A stretch of DNA of 64,000 nucleotides, from contig NZ_CP085041.1 of assembly GCF_022026155.1 (NCBI RefSeq), positions 1,830,306 to 1,894,305 of the forward strand. Reading direction: 5' to 3'. This document shows, piece after piece, positions 34,764 through 44,500 of this stretch. The notes under the pieces were generated by a model that was given only the letters and a program-made list of their open reading frames with translations, ran no database searches and was not told the origin of the DNA. Position numbers and translations under genes: made by a program. This DNA is from Dissulfurimicrobium hydrothermale (lineage in GTDB: Bacteria > Desulfobacterota > Dissulfuribacteria > Dissulfuribacterales > Sh68). Within the stretch, counting starts at the first letter, position 1; each line of letters begins with the position of its first letter.

Positions 34764-36899
34764 ATGGAAAACGGCCAATTGACTTGGATCACCAATTTCA
34801 TCTGGGGCATCGCCAACGATGTGCTGCGCGACCTCTACGTGCGCGGCAAGTACCGTGACGTCATTCTCCCGATGACGGTGCTGCGGCGTCTCGATGCGGT
34901 GCTGGAGCCCACCAAGCAGGCGGTGCTCGACATGAAGGCATCGCTCGACAAGTCAGGGATCGTGCACCAGGAAGCTGCCCTGCGACAGGCCGCCGGTCAA
35001 GCCTTCTATAACACCTCCCCCTTCACGCTACGCGACCTCAAGGCGCGTGCCAGCCGCCAGCAACTGGAGGCGGATTTTCGCGCCTACCTGGATGGCTTCT
35101 CGCCCAACGTGCAGGAGATCATCGACAACTTCGAGTTCCGCAACCAAATCCCCCGCCTGGCCAAAGCCGACGCCCTGGGCACGCTCATCGAGAAGTTCCT
35201 CGACCCGTCCATCAACCTAAGTCCCTACCCTGTGCGGGGCAGCGACGGCACCGTCCGGCTACCCGGCCTCGACAATCATGCCATGGGCACCATCTTCGAG
35301 GAGCTGGTGCGCCGCTTCAACGAAGAGAACAACGAGGAGGCCGGCGAACACTGGACCCCACGGGACGCCGTGAGGCTGATGGCCCGCCTGATCTTTGAGC
35401 CAATCGCCAACCAGATCGAATCCGGCACCTACCTGCTCTACGACGGCGCCTGCGGCACCGGCGGGATGCTCACGGTGGCCGAGGAAACCCTGTTGCAACT
35501 GGCGAAAGAGCGTGGCAAACAGGTCTCGGTGCATCTTTTCGGCCAGGAGATCAACGCCGAGACCTACGCCATCTGCAAAGCCGACCTTTTGCTCAAGGGC
35601 GAGGGCGATGCTGCTGACAACATCGTCGGCGGACCGGAGCATTCGACCCTCTCCAACGACGCCTTCCCCGGCCGCACCTTCGACTTCATGCTCTCCAATC
35701 CGCCCTACGGGAAGAGTTGGAAGAGCGACCTGGAACGCATGGGCGGCAAGGCTGGCATCAGGGACCCGCGCTTTGTCGTGCAGCACCGGCCTGCCTGCCG
35801 CGCAGAGCACGGCGCAGGCAGGGGCGAGGAGCTCTCGCTCGTCACCCGCGTGAGCGACGGCCAGATGCTGTTCCTGGTGAACATGCTCTCCAAGATGAAG
35901 CACGACACCCCGCTCGGCAGTCGCATCGCCGAGGTGCACAACGGCTCGTCGCTGTTTACGGGGGACGCCGGCCAGGGCGAGAGCAACATCCGCCGCTGGA
36001 TCATCGAGAACGACTGGCTCGAGGCGATCGTCGCCCTGCCGCTCAACATGTTCTACAACACCGGTATCGCCACCTACGTCTGGGTGCTCACGAACCGCAA
36101 GCCCGAGCACCGCAAAGGCCGCGTGCAGCTCATCGACGCCACGCAGTGGTACAAGCCCCTGCGCAAAAACCTGGGCAAGAAGAACTGCGAGCTGTCCGAA
36201 GAGGACATCCGCCGCATTGTTGATACCTTCCTCAAATTCGAGGAGACCGACCTGCCTGCCGCGCAAGCCGATAGCGCAGCGCAGGCAGGGCAGTCCAAGA
36301 TCTTTCCCAACGCGGCCTTTGGTTACTGGAAGGTGACGGTGGAGCGCCCCCTGCGCCTGAAAGGCATCGCCCCCGAGCGCGCCTACACCCCCAAGGAGAT
36401 CAAGGCGCTTCGGGAAACGGCCGAGCGCGCCGAAGATGCGCCGCCGGTGATCAAGAAAATCCACAAACCTGGCACCGCGCCCGATCCGCTGCGCGGCCTG
36501 TTCGAGGTTACCATTCACGGCAAGCCGCGCGTGGTGGAGTACGAGCCGGACACCGAACTGCGCGATACCGAGCAGATCCCCTTCCTCGAATGCCCGGCCT
36601 GCCATCAACCGGGCTACTTGCCGAGCCTGGAAGACCAGCGCACGGCCATCGAGACCTTCCTGCGCCGCAAGGTCCTGCCCTATGCGGCGGACCTGCCTGC
36701 GCCGTGCTCGCCGCGGCAGGCAGGTGCCTGGTACGACCCAGCGAGCGTCAGGATCGGCTACGAGATCAGCTTCAACCGCTACTTTTACAAGCCAAAGGCC
36801 CTGCGGTCTCTGAAAGAAATCCGCGCGGATCTTCTGGCGGTGGAGCAGGAGGCGGAAGGGTTGTTGGTGGAGATTTTGGGGGGAACGAAACATGAATAA
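34764..36899 (+). CDS. hsdM: type I restriction-modification DNA methyltransferase subunit M
   Basis: A 711-residue N6-adenine methyltransferase. The N-terminal helical domain (WGIANDVLRDLYVRGKYRDV) is followed by the SAM-binding fold with EHWTPRDAVRLM, motif I-like GACGTGGMLTVAEE and the catalytic NPPY (LSNPPYGKSWK). With HsdS it methylates the recognition site; with HsdR it forms the restriction complex. A good AGGAGGAAGG site precedes the ATG. Three 33-39-base palindromic sequences lie inside it, each adding about 10-14 residues in frame relative to the pattern I remember for relatives. Base composition is clearly GC-richer than outside the island. Its stop lies inside the start of the next gene (8-base overlap). 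Confidence 0.95.
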   Translation: MENGQLTWITNFIWGIANDVLRDLYVRGKYRDVILPMTVLRRLDAVLEPTKQAVLDMKASLDKSGIVHQEAALRQAAGQAFYNTSPFTLRDLKARASRQQLEADFRAYLDGFSPNVQEIIDNFEFRNQIPRLAKADALGTLIEKFLDPSINLSPYPVRGSDGTVRLPGLDNHAMGTIFEELVRRFNEENNEEAGEHWTPRDAVRLMARLIFEPIANQIESGTYLLYDGACGTGGMLTVAEETLLQLAKERGKQVSVHLFGQEINAETYAICKADLLLKGEGDAADNIVGGPEHSTLSNDAFPGRTFDFMLSNPPYGKSWKSDLERMGGKAGIRDPRFVVQHRPACRAEHGAGRGEELSLVTRVSDGQMLFLVNMLSKMKHDTPLGSRIAEVHNGSSLFTGDAGQGESNIRRWIIENDWLEAIVALPLNMFYNTGIATYVWVLTNRKPEHRKGRVQLIDATQWYKPLRKNLGKKNCELSEEDIRRIVDTFLKFEETDLPAAQADSAAQAGQSKIFPNAAFGYWKVTVERPLRLKGIAPERAYTPKEIKALRETAERAEDAPPVIKKIHKPGTAPDPLRGLFEVTIHGKPRVVEYEPDTELRDTEQIPFLECPACHQPGYLPSLEDQRTAIETFLRRKVLPYAADLPAPCSPRQAGAWYDPASVRIGYEISFNRYFYKPKALRSLKEIRADLLAVEQEAEGLLVEILGGTKHE
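35790..35822 (+). repeat. palindromic mini-element copy 1 inside hsdM
   Basis: 33 bases bounded by CCTGCCTGC and GCAGGCAGG, perfect nine-base inverted arms. It encodes the extra residues PACRAEHGAGR between two conserved methyltransferase blocks (RFVVQH and LSLVTRVSDGQM). It reads nearly as the reverse complement of copy 3. Confidence 0.75.
36251..36289 (+). repeat. palindromic mini-element copy 2 inside hsdM
   Basis: 39 bases with the same nine-base arms CCTGCCTGC / GCAGGCAGG and a centre six bases longer than in copies 1 and 3. It encodes about LPAAQADSAAQAG between FEETD and QSKIFPNAAFGYW. The six-base difference keeps the frame. Confidence 0.75.
36692..36724 (+). repeat. palindromic mini-element copy 3 inside hsdM
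   Basis: 33 bases with arms CCTGCCTGC / GCAGGCAGG. Its centre GCCGTGCTC matches the reverse complement of copy 1, so the two are the same element in opposite orientation. It encodes LPAPCSPRQAG just before the conserved WYDPASVRIGYEISF. Confidence 0.75.
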
Positions 36900-39693
36900 G
36901 CCGATCTGGCCCTATCCCGGCTCGCGCTGGTGGAAGTTCGACTTCCACACCCATACGCCGGCATCAAGAGATACGTACTGGGCGAGAAACAACATTAATC
37001 TGTCGCCAGAAGAGTGGTTACTCGAGTACATGCGCGCCGAGATCGATTGCGTGGCCGTTACGGATCATAATAGCGGGGCGTGGATCGACGATCTCAAAAA
37101 GGCCTATGCGAATATGAAGGCGCAAGCCGAAGCCGGCAACCCGCCCGAAGGCTTCCGCAAGTTGACAATCTTCCCAGGAGTGGAAATCTCAGTACAGGGC
37201 GGCATTCATCTATTGGCGATTTTCGAACCTGACGCCAAGACCGGCGACATCGATACATTGCTTGGCAAAGTGGACTACAATGGTTCCAAAGGCGACAGCG
37301 ACGGCGTTACCAGGAAAGGTATCGCAGCGGTTTTAGAAGCCATTTTAGAAAGTGGAGCTATTCCCATCCCTGCACATGCAGATGCAGACAAGGGTTTGCT
37401 GGCTGTTAGACCTGGCACCCAGAAAAGTCGCATTGATGCAAACACCGTTCGCCAAGCGCTGGATGTAGAGGGCGTTCTCGCTGTGGAATGGGTCGATTCG
37501 AATAAGAAGGACTATCTCACTTGCGTAAAAAAACAAGCCAAGAAACTCACGAGAATACTCGGTAGCGACTGCCACACCTTTCATGGCAACGCAGTCCCCG
37601 GCAGCCGCTACACCTGGGTCAAGATGGCCAAGCCCACGCTGGATGGCCTAAGGCTTGCGCTGCTGGATGGGAACGGCGTTTCGATCCGCCGCAGTGACGA
37701 GGGCACGTTCGACCCCTTCAAGACACCCGCTCATTTCATCACTGCTATTGAGATTGGCAGTGCCCGCTATATGGGAAACGGTCAGGCCGAGCGGATCGAG
37801 CTTACACCTTTCTACAACGCCCTGATCGGTGGGCGTGGAACCGGAAAATCCAGCTTCGTTCACGCCTTGCGCCTGGCCTATGGACGCAACGACGAGCTGA
37901 ACAGCCTAAGCGGCAATGCAGAGCCTTTGCGTCAATTCGAATCCTTCCGCAAGGTGCCTAAAGCGCGCGATGACGAAGGTGCGCTACGTGTGGAGACCGA
38001 GATTTGTGCGGAGCTAATGCGCGAAGGGCAACTGTCCAGGCTACGCTGGCAGAACCCCGGATCACCACAAATCATAGTCGAAGAGAAGGACGCGAACGGG
38101 ACTTGGTGCGAGTCAGGAAGCCAGGCTGTTAATCCCGAGCGCTTCCCAATCCGCCTTTTCTCCCAGGGCCAGATTGCGGCCATGGCGGGTGAAAGCCGTC
38201 AAGCGCTCCTGTCCGTGATCGACGAGGCAGCCCAGGTCGGAAAACTCAAACGAGAATTTGAAGAGGAAAAACGCAGCTTTCTCACCCAGCGGGCGCGCCT
38301 TCGCGAGCTGGAAGGAAAGCTTGCCGACCGTCACGAGGTAGAACGAAGGTTACATGAGGTGGTTAGGAAACTCGACGCTTTTGCCCAGGCACATCATGCC
38401 GAGGTCCTGAAGGCCCATGCGCATGCCCAGAATCAGCGAAGAGAGGTCGAGCAACTCCTTAAACAAATGCACGCGCTGCCTGAGCGGATTGAAGATGTCG
38501 CGCGAGACCTCATCCTTGACGACTGGTCTTCTGGCGTTTTTGATGACGCGAGTGATGCGGACGTACTTGAGTGGCGCAAGAAGGCAGATGACGCCGTGCA
38601 GCAAGTGCGGCAAGCCCTTGAGCAAGCAAGCAGTGCCTTGGCCGAAAATGCGCGACTGCTCGAACAAGACCCACTGCTCGCCGTCTGGCGTAAGCGCACC
38701 GACAAGGCTCAGGCAGATTTCGAAGACTTGCAGAAATCCTTGGCCGCGCAAGGCGTGAACGACCCACAAGCCTTCGGACAGCTGGTGCAGGAGCGTCAGT
38801 ACCTCGAGGCACAGCTCAAGCGCCTCGATCAGATCAAGGCAGAGCGGGACACGCTCGAAGAGGCGATCGCCGCGCAATGGCAAAAAGTCGTGGAAGCGCG
38901 CGAGGCCATCACGTCAACGCGAGCAGAATTCGTCAAGAAAACGCTGGACGGCAATCCCTACGTGCGCATCGAAGTCGTGCCTTTCGGCTTCGACGCGCGT
39001 GTAATCGAGCGCAGCCTGCGCGAGCTTCTCGAGGCCACGGATGATCGGTTCGAAAACGACATCTTGGCGATGGCCGCGGCGGGCAATCCCACGGGTGGCC
39101 TGGCCTTCAAGATCGCCCAAGCAGATGACCGCAAGGCAGCTCTGGATAGTTCAAAGAAACAACTGCAGACAATCGCAGATGCATTTGGCGGCCACTTCAA
39201 GAACTACCTCAAAAAGAAACTGGAGAGGCCTGAGTTTGCCGACCACATCCAATGCTGGTTCCCCGAAGACGATCTGCGCATCCAGTACAGTCGCAGGGCC
39301 GACGGCACCGACTGGGCGGCCCTCACCCAGGGATCGCAGGGCCAGCGCTCGGCGGCACTGCTTGCTTTCTTGCTCGCGTTCGGCGAGGAACCTTTGGTTC
39401 TTGACCAGCCCGAGGACGATCTGGACAATCATTTGATTTACGACCTCATCGTCCGCCAAATCCGCGAAAGCAAGCTGCGCCGGCAACTCGTCATCGTAAC
39501 TCACAATCCCAATATCGTTGTCAACGGCGACGCTGAGCTGGTGCACGTGCTCGACTTTCGAGGCGGGCAATGCCGTGTGGTCGAGCGCGGTGCACTTCAG
39601 GAGAACTCGGTACGCGAAGAGGTCTGCCGCGTGATGGAAGGCGGGCGCGACGCCTTCGAGCGGCGCTGGAAGCGCCTGGGAAGGAGGGTGTGA
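36892..39693 (+). CDS. TrlF-like PHP-domain AAA/SMC-type ATPase
   Basis: A 933-residue protein placed between hsdM and hsdS. The N-terminal PHP phosphoesterase-like domain is at about 14-260 (DFHTHTPASRD, AVTDHNSGAW, GVEISVQGGIHLLAIF, PAHAD, GSDCH). Then an ABC/SMC-like ATPase head with Walker A GGRGTGKSSF (about 313-322), a long coiled coil (about 440-700), and the second half of the head with the signature-like QGSQGQRSA and Walker B PLVLDQPEDDLDN. This is the layout of TrlF-family ATPases seen inside type I restriction operons. A nuclease-linked anti-phage role is inferred. It starts inside hsdM and ends 1 base before hsdS. Confidence 0.85.
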   Translation: MNKPIWPYPGSRWWKFDFHTHTPASRDTYWARNNINLSPEEWLLEYMRAEIDCVAVTDHNSGAWIDDLKKAYANMKAQAEAGNPPEGFRKLTIFPGVEISVQGGIHLLAIFEPDAKTGDIDTLLGKVDYNGSKGDSDGVTRKGIAAVLEAILESGAIPIPAHADADKGLLAVRPGTQKSRIDANTVRQALDVEGVLAVEWVDSNKKDYLTCVKKQAKKLTRILGSDCHTFHGNAVPGSRYTWVKMAKPTLDGLRLALLDGNGVSIRRSDEGTFDPFKTPAHFITAIEIGSARYMGNGQAERIELTPFYNALIGGRGTGKSSFVHALRLAYGRNDELNSLSGNAEPLRQFESFRKVPKARDDEGALRVETEICAELMREGQLSRLRWQNPGSPQIIVEEKDANGTWCESGSQAVNPERFPIRLFSQGQIAAMAGESRQALLSVIDEAAQVGKLKREFEEEKRSFLTQRARLRELEGKLADRHEVERRLHEVVRKLDAFAQAHHAEVLKAHAHAQNQRREVEQLLKQMHALPERIEDVARDLILDDWSSGVFDDASDADVLEWRKKADDAVQQVRQALEQASSALAENARLLEQDPLLAVWRKRTDKAQADFEDLQKSLAAQGVNDPQAFGQLVQERQYLEAQLKRLDQIKAERDTLEEAIAAQWQKVVEAREAITSTRAEFVKKTLDGNPYVRIEVVPFGFDARVIERSLRELLEATDDRFENDILAMAAAGNPTGGLAFKIAQADDRKAALDSSKKQLQTIADAFGGHFKNYLKKKLERPEFADHIQCWFPEDDLRIQYSRRADGTDWAALTQGSQGQRSAALLAFLLAFGEEPLVLDQPEDDLDNHLIYDLIVRQIRESKLRRQLVIVTHNPNIVVNGDAELVHVLDFRGGQCRVVERGALQENSVREEVCRVMEGGRDAFERRWKRLGRRV

Positions 39694-39769
39694 AATGTTT
39701 ACGACACCCAGAGAATTGATCGACAAAAACCCCTCTCTAGAGGGACTACCAAGAAACACTGGCCTGAAG

Positions 39770-40487
39770 CCCTACCCCGCCTACAAAGACTCCGGCGTGG
39801 AGTGGCTCGGCCAGGTGCCGGAGCATTGGGAGGTGGTGGCCGGGCGTACGGTGTTTCGTCAAATCAATGACCGTGGTCATCCTGACGAGCAGATGCTGTC
39901 GGTAACCATCACACGCGGCGTACTGCGTCAGGCAGACTTGCTCGCGGACAGTTCCAAGAAAGACTCCTCGAACGAGGACAAGTCCAACTACAAACTCGTT
40001 CAACCGGGTGACCTGGTGTACAACAAAATGCGTGCCTGGCAGGGGGCGGTGGGCGTCTCGGCTTACCGGGGGATCGTGAGCCCGGCTTACATCGTCCAGC
40101 GGCTAAGGAGCGCCGAGAACTTGCCCCGCTACATGCACTTTCTTCTTCGTACACCCCTTTTCGCTTCGGAGGCCGAGCGATGGTCGTATGGCATCACTTC
40201 GGATCAGTGGAGTCTGCGAGCAGAAGAATTCAAGTGTATCTACTTCTCACTTCCCCCCCCTCTCCGAACAAACCGCCATCGTCCGCTTCCTCGATTACAT
40301 GGACCGGCGGGTTCGGCGCTACATCCGCGCCAGGCAGAAACTGATCAAACTGCTGGAGGAGTACAAGCAGGCCCTCATCCACCGCGCCGTCACCGGGCAG
40401 ATCGATGTCCGCACCGGCAGGCCCTATCCGGCCTACAAGCCCTCCGGCGTGGAGTGGCTGGGCCAGGTGCCGGCGCATTGGGAGGTG
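39770..40487 (+). repeat. internal direct repeat of hsdS (39770-39835 and 40422-40487)
   Basis: Two 66-base segments, nearly identical, encode YPAYKxSGVEWLGQVPxHWEV at the start of each target-recognition domain, 652 bases apart. Such repeats are normal in hsdS and can serve as sites for domain-exchange recombination. Confidence 0.8.
40253..40260 (+). repeat. C8 homopolymer at the hsdS frameshift
   Basis: Eight C in a row after TT, exactly where the hsdS frame breaks. Seven C would restore a continuous protein. Confidence 0.85.
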
Positions 40488-41004
40488 CGACGGCTGAAAA
40501 CGATATGCAGAATGAAGGCTGGAGAAAACATCACTAACCAGTCAATCGAACCATCAGGCGATTTCCCAGTTTACGGCGGTAATGGAATTCGAGGTTACAC
40601 GTCTGGCTTCACTCATCAAGGTGAATTCATATTGATTGGTCGCCAGGGGGCGCTGTGTGGCAATGTCCATCTGGTCCAAGGGCGATTTTGGGCTTCTGAG
40701 CACGCTGTCGTTGTTTCACCCTATGGTGGTCACGACCTTCAGTGGTTTGCTGGATTACTCCAGGCCATGAACTTGAATCAATATTCGATGGCGGCTGCGC
40801 AACCCGGACTTTCAGTTGAGCGTGTTCTGAATCTCTGGGCACCAGTACCGCCTGCTGAAGAGCAAAGGCGCATTGCTGAATATGCCATGTTCGCCACGTC
40901 GCGGATTAGGAGCGCCATTGCCGCCGCTCGCCGCGAAATCGAACTTCTGCGCGAATACCGCGAGCGCTTGATTGCCGATGTGGTCACCGGCAAGGTGGAT
41001 GCGA

Positions 41005-41039
41005 GAAGTGTGAAGTGTGAAGGGGGAAGTGTGAATGAG
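41005..41039 (+). repeat. AAGTGTGAA repeat at the 3' end of hsdS
   Basis: GAAGTGTGAAGTGTGAAG followed by GGGGAAGTGTGAATGAG. It encodes RSVKCEGGSVNE directly after the usual HsdS terminus (VVTGKVDAR), creating the tail. The same peptide pattern recurs inside hsdR. Confidence 0.7.
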
Positions 41040-41143
41040 GAAAATGAGCAAGGAGAGATGGAGTGGGAATCGCAAAATGAGGATGACGAAGCGGAGGATG
41101 AACTCGAAGGAGAGATGCGCGAGGCTGACACGGACGAGGGGGT

Positions 41144-41512
41144 ATGATGGAAAAGCCCACGAACATTCAGGAACGAGCGTTTGATTTCGCGGTGCGTGTG
41201 GTGAAGCTGTGCATCCACTTGGACGGTCAACCCGGTGTTCCGCGAACCCTGTCAAACCAGTTGTTGCGCTCGGGAACCGCAATTGGCGCAAATCTGGAAG
41301 AAGGCATCGGCGCTCAATCCGAAGCAGACTATCTGACCAAAGTCTCCATCGCCTGCAAAGAGGCCCGCGAAACGCTCTTCTGGCTCAAGTTGCTGGCCGC
41401 AACAGAGATCGTGCCGCAGGACCGTCTGGCTGGAATCACCGATGAATGCAATCAACTCGTCGCCATTCTTACGGCGACGGCCAAACATCTAAAGGAGCGG
41501 CGCCATGGCTAA
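41144..41512 (+). CDS. four-helix-bundle protein (S23/IVP-like)
   Basis: A 122-residue all-helical protein of the TIGR02436 type, recognised by the opening ERAFDFAVRVVKLC and LLRSGTAIGANLEEGIGAQSEADYLTKVSIACKEARET. These proteins often sit inside restriction-modification or 23S-rRNA intervening contexts; their role in restriction operons is unknown. The start ATGATG overlaps the hsdS stop, and its end overlaps the hsdR start by 8 bases, so it is translated as part of the hsd operon. Confidence 0.85.
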   Translation: MMEKPTNIQERAFDFAVRVVKLCIHLDGQPGVPRTLSNQLLRSGTAIGANLEEGIGAQSEADYLTKVSIACKEARETLFWLKLLAATEIVPQDRLAGITDECNQLVAILTATAKHLKERRHG

Positions 41513-44500
41513 TCACACTTCACACTTCACACCGCACACTTCACACTTTTCGGAAACCAGCGAAGCCGGGCTTGAAACCCTGATCTGCCGGACGCTCACG
41601 GGCAGTGACTGCACGCCCCGGCCTGCCGGTTCCTCGGCGGTCCTGGCCGAGGCGACGGCGTCCTACGGGGGTGTGGGTTGGCTCCCCGGCGATCCGTCCG
41701 ATTACGACCGGGAGTACTGCGTCGATCTGGTTCAGCTTACGGCCTTTCTGCGTTCGACGCAACCGGAGGTTGCCGATGCGCTCGATCTCAACAACGACAG
41801 CCCCACGCGGCGCAAGTTTCTGGCGCGCCTCCAGGGCGAGGTGAGCAAGCGCGGGGTGGTGGACGTATTGCGCAATGGGATTCAGCACGGGCCTTACCGC
41901 ATCGAGCTCTTCTACGGCACGCCTTCCCCCGGAAACGAGCAAGCGCGGGCGCTCTATGAGCAGAACCGCTTCACCGTCACGCGCCAGCTCCGCTATAGCC
42001 GCGACGAGACGCAGCGGGCGCTGGATTTGGTGCTCTTTATCAACGGCTTACCGGTTTTCACCTTCGAGCTCAAAAACCGCCTCACCAAACAGACGGTGCA
42101 TGACGCCATCGAGCAGTACAGGCGCGACCGCAACCCGCGCGAGAAGCTATTTGAATTGGGCCGCTGCGTGGCGCACTTCGCCGTGGACGAAAACGAGGTG
42201 TGGTTCTGTACGCACCTTGCGGGCAAGGCGTCTTGGTTTCTGCCTTTTAACAAGGGATGGAACGACGGCGCGGGCAATCCTCCCAATCCGCAGGGGCTCA
42301 AGACCGATTACCTCTGGCGGGAGATACTCACCCGCGAGAGCCTGACCGACATCCTTGAAAACTACGCCCAACTCGTTGAGGAGAAAGACCTCAAGACCGG
42401 CAAGAAACGGCGACGGCAGATCTTCCCCCGCTATCACCAGCTCGACGTGGTGCGAAAACTTTTGGCGGACGCGGCGGCGCACGGCGCAGGGCGGCGGTAT
42501 CTCATCCAGCATTCCGCCGGCAGCGGCAAGTCCAACTCCATCGCCTGGCTGGCGCATCAGTTCGTAAGAAGTGTGAAGGGTGAAGTGGGAAGTGTGAAAA
42601 AAACCGAGCATTCACCCATCACCCCTCACACTTCACACTTCATTTTCGATTCCATTATCGTAGTGACCGACCGGCGCATCCTGGACCAGCAGATCCGGGA
42701 CACGGTCAAGCAGTTTGCCCAGGTGAGCGCCACGGTGGGGCACGCTGAGCATTCCGGCGACCTGCGGCGCTTCATCGAGGGCGGCAAGAAGATCATCATC
42801 ACGACGCTGCAGAAGTTCCCGTTCATCCTCGACGAAATTGGCAACGAGCACTGCGGGCGCCGTTTTGCGATCATCATTGACGAGGCGCATTCGAGCCAGG
42901 GTGGCCGCACGGCAGCGAAGATGCACCAGGCGCTGGCAGGGATGGACGACGAGGAAGACGAGACCTTCGAAGACCAGATCAACCGGCTGATGGAGGCCCG
43001 AAAGCTGCTGCCGAACGCCAGCTACTTTGCCTTCACCGCCACCCCGAAGAACAAAACGTTGGAGATGTTTGGTGAACCCGACCCGCAGCCCGACGGCACG
43101 GTGAAGCACCGGCCGTTTCATAGCTACACCATGAAACAGGCCATTCAAGAAGGGTTCATCCTGGATGTGCTGGCCCACTATACACCGGTCAAGAGCTACT
43201 ACAAGCTCATCAAGAAAATCGAGGACGATCCCGAATTCGACGTCAAAAAGGCGCAGAAGAAGCTGTGCCGCTTCGTCGAGGGGCACGAGTACGCCATCCG
43301 GCTCAAGGCTGAGATCATGGTAGACCACTTTCATGAGCAGGTGATCGCCAAAGGCAAGATCGGCGGCCAGGCGCTGGCCATGGTGGTGACCGGCGGCATC
43401 GAGCGCGCGATCCAGTACTTCGATGCGATCCAGGACTATCTCAAGGAGCGTAAAAGCCCCTACCGTGCCATCGTGGCCTTCTCGGGTGAGCACGAGTATG
43501 GCGGTCAACAGGTCACCGAGGCCAGCCTTAACGGCTTTCCATCGAACCAGATCGCCGACAAGATCCGGGAGGACCCGTACCGGTTTTTGATCTGCGCCGA
43601 CAAGTTCCAGACCGGCTATGACGAGCCGCTCCTGCACACGATGTACGTGGACAAGGTGCTCTCCGGGGTCAAGGCGGTGCAGACCCTTTCGCGCCTCAAC
43701 CGCGCCCACCCTCAGAAGCACGACACCTTCGTCCTCGATTTCGTCAACGACCCGGAGACGATCCGGAAGGACTTCGAGCCCTACTACCGGACCACCATCC
43801 TCGCCGACGAAACCGACCCCAACAAGCTACACGATCTTAAGGCCGACCTTGACGGCTATCAGGTGTACGCGCCTGAGCAAGTCGATGAACTGGTGCGGCT
43901 CTACCTGAGCGACGCCGACCGCGACCAGCTCGACCCGATCCTTGACGCCTGCGTCGCCGCCTACCTGGAGCAGCTCGACAAGGACGGTCAAATCGACTTC
44001 AAGGGCAAAGCCAAGGCGTTTCTGCGCACCTATAATTTTCTGGCTTCGATTCTCCCCTACACTAACGCCGCGTGGGAGAAGCTATCGATCTTCCTCGAGT
44101 TCCTGGTGCCCAAGCTGCCGGCACCCAAAGAGAAAGACCTCTCCAAAGGTATCCTCGAGGCGATCGACATGGACAGCTACCGGGTCGAAAAGCAGGCGAC
44201 TATAAGGATCGCGCTTCCCGATGCGAATGCCGAGATCGAACCGGTGCCCACTGTGGGTGGTGGACACAAAGCCGAGCCGGAGCTGGACCGGCTTTCGAAC
44301 ATCATCCAGACCTTTAACGACCTGTTTGGCAACATTGTCTGGACCGACGCCGACCGGGTGCGCAAACTGATCACCGAGGAGATTCCCGCACGCGTCGCAG
44401 CCGACACCGCCTACCAGAACGCATGTAAGTATTCTGACAAGCAGAATGCCCGTATCGAGCACGACAGGGCCCTTGCTCGGGTCATCACCGCCCTACTCAA

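Larger units (their letters stand above)
39695..41147 (+). pseudogene. hsdS: type I restriction specificity subunit, frameshifted in a C8 tract
   Basis: The ATG frame from 39695 reads good HsdS as far as KCIYFSLPP, then enters C8 (40253-40260) and runs out of frame to a stop at 40537. Removing one C joins it to PPLSEQTAIVRFLDYMDRRV and on to 41147, about 483 residues. Two target-recognition domains each begin with the repeat SGVEWLGQVPxHWEV and end with central helices (IRARQKLIKLLEEYKQALIHRAVTG, REIELLREYRERLIADVVTGKVDAR). Past the normal end there is an acidic tail of about 45 residues encoded from an AAGTGTGAA repeat onwards. As written only the first half would be made. Phase variation or a homopolymer read error are both possible. 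Confidence 0.85.

Noticed and set aside
35259-36893. Long antisense open frame of 544 codons opposite hsdM
   Set aside because: It has no recognisable motif and its residues follow the GC-rich third-position pattern of hsdM on the other strand; hsdM motifs are complete.
41005-42641. Possible CRISPR-like short repeats in hsdS/hsdR
   Set aside because: Units are irregular, overlapping, in both orientations and without spacers of even length; they are coding and in frame.
42633-43721. Antisense open frame of 362 codons opposite hsdR
   Set aside because: Shadow of hsdR in GC-rich DNA; no motif and no ribosome site.
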